DNA from: an uncultured Cytophagaceae bacterium
GTDB lineage: Bacteria; Bacteroidota; Bacteroidia; Cytophagales; Spirosomataceae
DNA: 38,665 nt
Reading direction: 5' to 3'
Assembly: GCA_903898715.1 (NCBI GenBank)
Contig: CAIUGL010000133.1
Span: 1 to 38,665, forward strand
The number at the start of each line of letters is the position of its first letter. Position 1 is the stretch's first letter. Shown here piece after piece: positions 1 to 10,900 of this stretch. A model generated the notes under the pieces. It did not search any database and had not been told where the DNA came from. It saw only the letters and a list, made by a program, of their open reading frames with translations. A program made the translations under genes and the position numbers.

Positions 1-2
1 GT

Positions 3-1997
3 AATTATTATACGGTTGCAGGATCTGGAGGTAGCATTAGTTTGAGTGGTGTGAATGGGGTGTTGTTACGGGGGAGTATTCAAAGTGGCGGAGGTAGTGG
101 ATATGTTGGCGGCTCTGGCGGTATTTTGAGTGTGAGTAGCATTGGGAGTTATGTGGATTATGGTGGGGTATTGAGTAGTGCTGGGGGTGATGGAGCTGGA
201 GCGGGCTACACGGCTGGCAATGGGGGTAATATAAGTATAACGGGTTTTGGGGGTTTGAGTTTGCGGGGTGATGTGAATGCGAGTATAGGCTTGGGGGTTG
301 GCGTTGCTGGAGATATTAGTTTAAGTGATGGCAATGGAGTATTGACTACGGGTGGCGGGGTGAATGATGGCTTGGTGGGCGGAATCTTATATGGAAATAA
401 TTTTAATAAAGAAGGTGTAGGAGTATTAGGAATAAGTGGAATTCAGGTATATAAGGGTACGACCAACGTGAAAGCAGGTCGGCTTGTTTTATTAGCCTCC
501 AAGGCAATACCATTGGCAAGTAATCTCACGCTATCATCTGCCTCTGTATTGGATTTAAATGGTAATTCTGTCTTTTTGGCCTCGTTGGGTGGTGAGCTAA
601 CAAGTAAAGTAACCAACAGTGTTGCTGTGCCAGTTAAGTTGACATTCGGGACTAATTCAGCTACTTTTCGTGGGTTAATTGAGGATGGTGCTGGCGTTGT
701 TAATTTGGAAAAGGTTGGGGGTGGAACCGCTACGTTAGAATTAAGCGCTAATTCATTTACTGGGACAACGACCATTTCAGCTGGTGTTTTGGCAATCCGA
801 CATGCCTTATCATTGGGTTCTATTCAAGGGTCTACCATTGCGGATGGTGGTTTGCTCCAACTATACGACGTTCGTGTACTGGATGAACCGTTGTTTATCA
901 ATTTACCTTTTGCTACGGGGGCGTTGCAAGCAATGTCAGGTAACAATGAGTGGATTGGAAAAATTAATCTATTAGGGGAAGTTTCCATTTATGTGAATAC
1001 GGGAGCAAGTTTATCGGTAAGTCCACTAACTGGACCCGCTCTGGAAGGAGCAAATACAAATGTTATATTTAACACGCTTGGAAATTTAACGATTAACGGA
1101 GAAATCGCGACAGGGAATGCCACCTTGCGAAAAAATAATACTGGCATTTTGACCTTGAATGGGGCAAATTCCTATAATGGTTTGACTACGCTGAATGATG
1201 GCCAAACGATTATCAAAAATGAATTAGGGCTCGGCTCTAATTTGGCGGGTACAACGCTAGGGGCGATGGCCAATTTGACTTTGGATGGTACGCTTAATGT
1301 GACGGGTGAACCTTTGACAATGACGAGTAATGCTATTTCGGCAAATGGATCATTTTTGGCCAAAAACGGTGCGAGTTCATGGTCCGGAAATATCACGTTG
1401 AATGGAACAAGTGTATTTTGGAATACTGAATCCGATCTAAATATTAGCGGAAATATTACAAATGCAAGTACACTTTGGACCGTCGGTAGAAGCGCATCAA
1501 GTACCGGAAATTTAACGATCAATGGACCGATTTCCGGAGCGGGTGCTTTGGAAAAAACAGGTAGTGGATTTCTATTATTGAATGTCGCAAACACGTATAC
1601 GGGCTTAAGTAAAATTACAGCAGGATCGTTGCGATTAGGTATCGCAGATGCCATAAGTCATACGAATTCGCTAACCTTAAACGGGGGAGAATTACAGACG
1701 AATGGGTTTGATCAAACCTTCGCCACGTTGAATGTCAGTGCCAATTCTTCTATTTTATTTGGGTCCGCTACGCCACATGCTTTGCGGGTAAATACACTAG
1801 GAACCTTCAATTTTAAAATGTTGAAAATTTATGGTTGGGAGGGAGATTTTTCTGCTGGGACAAGTGGGACGGCAGGTCAGTTTTTTATCGGTTCGAATGC
1901 TACTCTTACGCAAGATAAAAAAGATCAAATCCGCTTCTATTCGGCAGCATTGGACAAATATACACCTGTACATGTAGCTAGTGGGGAGGTAGTTCCA
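3..1997 (+). repeat. Adhesin module 1 (partial, 5' truncated by window)
   Basis: This is the first visible copy of the large module. It has a GG-rich segment with the marker GGGVNDG near 355, four PATR units starting near 395, 690, 1116 and 1536, then the cap at 1821-1997 (L-K-I-Y-G-W-E-G to G-E-V-V-P). Confidence 0.75.
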
Positions 1998-4900
1998 ACC
2001 GGTACTGCAAATGCCACGACGGGAAGGGCAAATGTGCGCATTTCAAATGAACCTACGTCGAATGGGGTTTGGTCCTTAGCGGGAAATGTGAATACATTTA
2101 ATCCAAGCGATGAAAATGCTAATATCAATTCAGGGGATTTGAATTTGTTGGCCGGAAAATTTACGAATTTTCGGTGGGTGGTTATCAACACGAGTTTGGG
2201 GAGTGCAACTCAAGCTGGGATTATTGTGGTGGATGAGCCGATTGCCCCTGTTTACACGGGTGTGGCGGATCGTTACTTGACATTCAATGCGGGTGCTGAT
2301 TTTCAACTCAATCAGCCGATGAGCTTATTTTCTACTCAACCTACGACAGTTGGCGGAATTGAATTACGCTTAAATAGTGCGGGTGATGTCCATTTTAATG
2401 CAAATTTTACAACCTCAGCGGCTGATGTTTCTTATGGAGGAACTCCATTTCCGAGTGCCAATATTGAGATTACGGCGAACGGATCATTCAACCTAGCTTC
2501 AGGTAAATCCATCATCACCAAGGGAGTCAATAATACCTTTTCTGGTTATCGAGGCGGCAACGCAGGAGCTATTTCCATAAGAGCGCTTGGAGGATTAAGT
2601 ATAGGTGGGGATCTATTAGCGAATGGAGGATCCTCGGTTTCAGGAATAAACTTTTTGGGAACCTCGATGAATGTTCTATTGAAAACAAATGCGACTAGCC
2701 TAACAGTGGGGGGTGAAAATGATGGCCAAATCGGTAAGATTAGTGGGGCTAACCTAACTTTATATGGTTCAGGTATTTACCAATTCAAGGGGGCAAATGA
2801 TTATTCCGGAACGACGGTGGTTGCGGAAGGTTCAACGCTTCGTTTGGGAGCAGCTGGGGTTATTCCGGATTTGAGTGCTGTGACGCTTTCGACCACGGCC
2901 AATGTATTGGAATTGGGTGATTACACCGAGACCGTCGGTAGTATTTCGGGGACAGGAAATATTCAGAGTTTTGGCGTGGCGAGTTCTGTTTTGAATACAG
3001 GCATTGACAACACGACTTCAACGTATAATGGGGTCATTCGTGATGGAACGGGAACGGTCAATATAACCAAACAAGGTACGGGTAATTGGTGGTTGACAAA
3101 GGCCAATACGCATGCTGGTTTAACAACTATTTCTGCTGGTAAAATTATCATGACCCATGTGGGTGCTTTGGGAAGTGACGCTCAAGGTACTGTTGTCGCT
3201 TCAGGTGCGGCCTTGGAAATTCAAGGTAGCATGACGGTGGCTAATGAAGCTTTGACTATTTCAGGAACGGGTATTTCTTCTGCCGGAGCCTTACGTTTAG
3301 TTAGTGGAGATGTTTCCTGGTCAGGTCCAATAGTTACAGCCGCTGCAAGTCGGTTTGTCATCGCTGCGGGTACCTGGAACCAGACCGGCGATGTGACGCT
3401 AAATCAAACCTTGACAACTGCCGTGCAAGGGACCAGTTTGAAATTTGCGGGTATTTTATCCGGAGCGGGAGGTATAACGAAATCAGATGCAGGCTTTTTG
3501 GAATTAAGTGGAGCCAATACTTACAGTGGTGCCGTTTCCGTTTCCGCAGGTAATTTGATTGTCAAACATGCCACGGCGCTGGGCACAAATGCTGCCGGAA
3601 CAACAATCAGTTCAGGTGCGAATTTGACCTTGGATGGTGGACTTTCTGTGCTCGGTGAAACCTTGACTTTAAATGGATCTTCCGCAACTGGAAACGGTGC
3701 GTTACGCAATATAAATGGGGCAAGTAGCTGGTCGGGGAATGTAACCTTAGGAGGTACATTGGTCTATATCAATGCCGAATCGGGATTGGAAATTTCCGGA
3801 AATATCCTGAACAATAGTACGAGTTTGACAGTCGGACGGACCACAGGAGCTGGGTCAGCTAACGTTCTCCTAAGTGGAATTATTTCCGGTACGGGCGCAT
3901 TGGAAAAAACGGGAACGAATGAATTAACACTCCAGGGAATAAATACCTATTCGGGCTATACCCAAGTCAATGGCGGGTCCTTGAAATTAGGTATTTCTGA
4001 CGCGATCCCGAGTACGGTTTTTACGTTAAATGGCGGTGAATTAAACGTCAATGGATTTAATGAGACGCTGGGGACCTTTAATATTACCGCAAATTCGAGT
4101 ATTCGATTGGGGGCAGGAACGCCCCATGTTTTGCGAGCAACAACCTTAGGTACGTTCTATTTTAGAATGCTCACTATCCGCGGTTGGGAAGGCGTGTACA
4201 ACGGGGGTACGCCGGGTACTTCCGGTCAAATATTTATTCAAAATTCTAATTTCTTAGTACGTGATAAATTAGATCAGATTCGCTTCATCGATGAGTCAAA
4301 CGGTAATGCCAAATATGCGCCATTGCAGTTGTCGGATGGTGAAATTATCCCAACGGGTTCGGCCAATGTACTTTCGGGTCAAGTCAATATTCGGGTTTCG
4401 AATGAGCCTACCATTAATGGTTCTTGGGCACTTGCTGGCACGACAAATACGTTTACGGCGAGCGATGATAATGCGAATATAAATTACCTCGAGGTACAAA
4501 CGAATTTGGGGACCTCCAACGTTATCATTAACACGGCTTTGGCAAGTGGAGGACAGGCCGGTGCGATTTTATTCGATGAGGCGATTGCCGTGACAAATAA
4601 TAATTCGACGGTCCGTGCATTTACGGTGACGGCCAGTCGCGATATTCACATCAATAAAAATATGTCGGTAGGATCTACGTCCCCGACCACGAATCGTGCG
4701 CCGAGTGTTAGTTTTACGGCTGGACAAAATATCCTAATCAATGCGGCATTGAGTGTAAGTCCTACTGCATTTAATGTTGCTTCGAACACCATTTTGGCTA
4801 GTCCAGCCATCACGTTGGCGGCGGGAGCTTTTGTCAATGTGGCCTCGACCGGTTCTATTTCATCGGCCGGTGGAGCAAATACAAGTGTCAGTGGTTCCGC

Positions 4901-7900
4901 AGTTGGCGGTGCGGGCGGAGCCCTTAGTATTCAAGCGGTGGGCTTGTCTTTCGCAGGAAATATATCGGCTGCTGGGGGGGCATCCGTGGTTGCGGGTGCT
5001 GGTGGGAATGTGACTTTACAAAATACTAGCTTAGATTTTGTTGAAAATAGCGGGCAAACAGCCGGAGTTATTTCGGGAGCCTCTTTGGTAAAAAATGGGG
5101 TGGGAATATTGCAATTGAAAGGTGCAAATACCTATGCAGGTGCCACCACGTTAAATGCGGGAATGATTATTTTAGGAGCATCAGAATCCATACCAAATAC
5201 GAGTGCCACGGTCCTAGCATCCGGAACAACCTTCGATTTGGCTGGGTGGAGTGAATCGCTCGCGGGCATTAGTGGCGCAGGAACGATTCGCAGTAGTTTA
5301 TCAGGTGCTAGTTTATTGACGTTTGGTTCCAATAATATCAATACCACATTTACGGGCTTAATCGAAGATGGTGCTGGAGTTTTATCCCTCACTAAAATGG
5401 GAACGGGTACTTTTGAGCCAACATTCGTCAATACCTATTCCGGTGCAACCACCGTTGGCGGCGGAACCTGGATTGCTTCCCAAGTCAATGCCTTTGGGTC
5501 AAATATGGGTGGGGTATCCGTACTTTCAGGTGCTGTCGCACAATTAAAAGGTCCATTGAATTTTGGAATAGAAAACTTCACAATCGCTGGATCTGGAATT
5601 TCTTCCAGCGGTGCTTTGCAAGTTCAAACGGGAAATGTAACCATTGGGGGAACGGTGACGGTTGGCACTGCGGCGACGATCAAAGTCGAATCTACGGCCC
5701 TGAATTTGAATGGAGATATCAGTGTTCCCACAGGCATTTTGACTTATTTAGGAACAGGTACTTCTCAATTGAATATTACGAGTAATATCAATGCGGCGGC
5801 AGGCCAAATTGTGAATGGTATTTCGGAGACTAGTATTTCTGGAATATTCAGTGGGGCGGGTTCGTTGACGAAACGCGGTCTGGGAAATATCACGCTTTCG
5901 AATGCAAATACATTTACCGGAGCTGTTTCGGTGGAGGTTGGTACGGTGACGATTTCAAACAACCAGGCACTTGGCTTAGGGTCTGGGGCAACTACCGTTG
6001 CTGCGCTCGCTAAATTGATTTTACCCGGTGGGATTACGGTGGCGAGTGAGGTATTGAATCTGACGGGTTCGGCATCGGGTGTGGCGATTTTGGTGTCACA
6101 AGGGGGAGCAAATGCTTGGAATGGAACGATTAATTTGAGTGGAACGACGAACACGATTCTTCCGGAATCTGATTTGGTGATTGGCGGAAATGTAGTGAAT
6201 GCGGGGACTATTTTGAATGTAGGATTGCCAACGAGCGCCACGACTCTTCGCTTCAATGGAATCATTTCAGGTGCTGGGGCCTTTGAAAAAACAGGTTTGA
6301 GTATGGTGGAATTTGGTGCGCAAAATACCTATTTGGGGTATACCAAAGTAGGCGCAGGAATTTTACGTTTAGCCGCCAATGAATCCATTGCCAGCACGGG
6401 CGTCATGTTTTTGGATGGTGGGGAATTTCAGACAAACGGCTATCAAGAAACTATCGGGACTTTACACGTAACGAATCATTCACAGATTACCTTAGGTTCG
6501 GGTGTACATGCCTTAACCTTCAACACAATGGGGGATTTTAACTTCCGGAAATTACGCATTAACGGCTGGGTAGGTCCGTATGGTTCTGGTACAAGCGGGA
6601 CAGATGGGCAGATTTTCTGGGGGAATTCGCCTTTCTTAATTCGGGAGAAATTGGATCAAATTCGCTTCTATAACGCCGCAGGTCCAAGTACCCATTATAC
6701 AACACAATTACCTACGGGTGAATTAGTTCCTTTGGCTGACATTACGAATGTGACTGGCCATAGTAATATTCGAATTTCGGATGAAGTGCGATCGAACGGA
6801 GCATTTGTACTAGCGTCTGGTGTCTATACGTTTACCCCTTCGGATGACAATGCGATTATTAATGCGACGGAGTTGAGAGGCTTCTTGGCTACGAATCCCG
6901 TGGTGATCAATACCGCCAGCCTAACGGGTACGCAGTTTGGATCAGTTTTATTTGATGTGGACATGGTGGCTTTTGGTACACCAACGGTATCCAATACGCA
7001 AACTGTGAATGCAGGAGCCAATATTTGGATCAATAAAAATTTGAATTACAGTCCTGTGGGTGCGACAGGTAGAGGCACCAATCTGATTTTCCGAGCAGAA
7101 AAAAACATCAGTGTATTAGGTACGCTAACAACGAATACACTTTCTAGTTCATCGGGTTCGGCCATCCAGGCGGCAGGGGGAATTAGTTTGGAGGCAACGG
7201 AAAACTTGCGGATTTCGTCGGCCATTTCTGCGGTTGGGGGGAATAATACCTCCTCGGCTTTTGGCGGAAATGGTGGAGCTATTTTGTTAAAGGGAACGAC
7301 AGGAATTACGATGTTGGCCAACGTATCGAATATTGGCGGAACATCCGGGGGCGGCGTTTCCTTCCATGGAACTGGAGGATCTGTGATTGTTCAAACGGAA
7401 AACACGACGCCAACCACCGGTGGTGGGGTAAACGATGGGCAGTCGGCCGGCCTATTCAATGGCCTGAATCTGACCAAAGAGGGTGCCGGAATTTTCGTGC
7501 TCAAAGGCGCAAATACCTACACGGGAAATACGACCGTGAATGCGGGTACTTTGCGATTAGGCGCATCCGAGTCCATCACGAATACCAGTATTTTGACGGT
7601 GAATGCTTCAGGTACTTTTGAGATGAAGGATTTTAGCGAGACGGTTCATCACATCGCAGGTTCGGGAATCATCCGCAATGGAGGTGCGGCCACGAGTTTA
7701 TTGACGGTGGGAGCGAATAATTTGGCAAGTACATATTCGGGTATTTTGGAAAATGGTTCCGGGATTTTGGCCTTGACTAAAAATGGGGTGGGAATTTTAA
7801 CCTTGTCAAATGCGAATACTTATTCGGGGCCAACTTTGTTGAATGCGGGAGGTATTTTGGCAACGAATAATAATGCGTTGGGAGATGTTTTAGGGGCCAC

Positions 7901-10900
7901 AACCGTTGCGTCAGGTGCCGTGCTTCAAGTCGCAGGTGGGGTTCAGATATCCGAAAATATAACACTATCGGGTGTTGGATTGAGTTCATTAGGGTCATTA
8001 ATTAGTAGGAGCGGGGATAATAGTTGGCTCGGCTCCTTGACAACAAGTTCCACAGCGACATCCATTCGGGTGGACGCTGGGAATTTTACGATGCAGGGCA
8101 CCCTGACAATGGGTGGGAATGTGACGATAGGTGGAGCTGGAACAAGTTTGACACTTTCAGGTAATCTTATTTCAGTAGGTACATTGACTTGGGATGGGGC
8201 GATTGCGCAAACCTATGCCGGACGAATTTCAGGTACGGCAAATGTGACGAAAAGTGGTGCGGGAACTGTAATCTTGAGTGGCGATAATACCTTTACAGGG
8301 ACGATGACGGTATCGGCGGGAGCGCTGGTGCTCCAACAAAACAATGCGTTGGGTGCAGCCGGCGGGTTGATCACGGTAAATTCAGGAACGAGTTTGGTGT
8401 TGGATGGCGGAATTACGGTTAGTGGCGAATCGCTGTCTTTAAGTGGCGCAACGGCTACGGGAACAGGCGCTTTGCGATCCATCAATGGAGCAAATAGTTG
8501 GTCGGGACCTATCACCACCGGAGGCTCATCCGTGTACATCAATGCGGAAAGCGATTTAAGTTTGTCGGCCGTTTCTAATCCAATTATTTTGACTTTGGGT
8601 TCTTCGACGGGCGTAGGTAATATACTTGTTACCGGGGTGATTTCTGGAGCGGGTTCTTTAGAGAAAATTAGTTCAAATCGACTCACATTGAATGCCGCAA
8701 ATAGTTATTCAGGCTTAACGCGATTATCTGCTGGAAAGATTCAGTTAGGAATTGCCCAAGCGCTTCCGCTTGCCAGTGCGTTCTATTTCAATGGAGGGAC
8801 GTTGGCGACAAATAATTATTCCAATACGCTTGGAATGCTGTATTTAACGGCCAATTCTATGTTGGATTTGGGGACAACAAACATGCATAATTTGACCTTT
8901 TCAGGTGTCAGCCAACTGTTCGATTTCAAGCGATTGAGTATCCTAGGCTGGCAGGGTGATTACACGAATCAGACGTCAGGGACGGTTGGCCAAGTAAAAT
9001 TCGCCTCATCCGTGAGTACCTATGTGCTTGACCAAATCTTGTTTGAGAGTCCAACGCCTACGAATCATTATGCGCACATGTTAACAGATGGGACCTTTGA
9101 AATTGTCCCAGGGGATAACATGGTGGTCAAGCCCACGAGCTTTAGTAATGTGATTTTGAGTACGGCAACGCCGAGTAATGGTGTTTGGAGCGCGTTGACT
9201 GGAGGCGTACATACCTTCACTCCCAATGCGGATAATGCGATATTAAATGTGGTCGAAGTTCAGACTAAATTGGCTACGGGTGATGTGTCTGTTTTGACAT
9301 CGAATGGGTCAGGAACGCAGTCGGGTGCAATCATTGTCACCGGGGCCTTATCGGCATCCAATGCATCGGCTGTCGCTCGAAAATTAATGATGACGGCACG
9401 TGGGACTGTAAACGTGTTTGCAGGAATGACCTTAGGTTCTACGACTGCGGCGCTTGCCTATCCAGGCATTGAGGCCTATTTTGAATCCTTGACTGCGGAT
9501 GTTACCGTATCGGCGGCTGGTTCAATCAATACATCTGCTGGCAATTTAACGTCGAATATTTCTGCCTCGCGGGCTGGAAGTGCTGGAAATATCACCTTAA
9601 AAGCAGTGGGAGGTATCATGTTAAATGGACCTTTGACGGCAACGGGAGGGAATAATGCGTCGACCTTTACGAATTCAGGTGGGGGAAATGGAGGAAATAT
9701 AACGTTGATTGGGCCTTTGGGGATTACGGCGAATGCCAACATCACCTCACAGGCGGGAACAAATTTATCGAATGCTTTTCCGGGAATTTTGACGGTAGAA
9801 ACGGATGCCTTGACGGAAGCGAGTGGGCAGAATTTGGGACAAACGTCGACGAGTCTTGTGAAAGCAGGCGGGTTTGTTAAGAACGGTTCGGGGGCATTCC
9901 TATTGCGAAATTACAGTTATGGAGGATTTAGTACTGGAGGTGTTGTAGTGCATACGCCATCCGTGCAAGTAAATGCAGGTACCTTGAAATTAATGTCTGC
10001 GACTAGTATTTGGGATTTTGCGGATGTGACAGTGGCTCCCGGTGCGATGTGGGATTTGGGTGGATTTAGCGAGACGGTGGGTTCGATTGCTGGCTCGGGA
10101 ACGATACGAAATGGGGGTACATTGACCTTGAGCTATAATAATCCGAATTTGACGACTGCTTTTGCGGGTTCTATTGAAGGAGGTATAGCACTTGTGAAAA
10201 GTGGGCCAACGGGTATTTTGGAATTGAGTAGTGCAAATACCTATACCGGTTTGACGACGATTTCGCAAGGTATCATACGCTTGAAACATGCGAATGGATT
10301 AGGGGCTATATCGTTGGGAACGGTGGTTTCGGATGCTGCTAGTTTACAGTTGGACGGTGGAATTACGTCTGCTGCTGAGCCGTTGACCTTGAATGGAACG
10401 GGTGGAGGTTTGGGAGCCTTGCGGAATTTGACCGGTTCAAATACCTATGCTGGGGCGATTACGTTAGGAACACCGGCGGTGCGCATGAATTCGGATGCAG
10501 GCGTTTTAACGATTTCAGGAGCAATTGCGAATCCCATCGGTTTGACTTTTGGCGGCGTGGCGAATCATGTTGTTTCGGGCTCGATTTCGGGCGTTTCGAC
10601 CGTGACCAAAGATGGTGCAGGTTCATTATTATTAAGAGGTAATAATAGTTATGGAGGATTAACGACGGTTTCAGTGGGTAAGCTTTTTGTAGAATCAGCG
10701 AGTGCACTCGGTTCTACGGCCGCGGGCACAACGGTAACATCAGGAGCGAGTTTACAAATGCGCGGTGGCCTGACCATGGCGGCAGAACCTTTAACAATTA
10801 ATGGGTCGATGGTTGCTGGTGATGGGGCATTGGCGAGTGTATCTGGACTGAATACCTGGACGGGGCCGGTGACTTTGGGTGCTATTGCAGTGGTATCTGC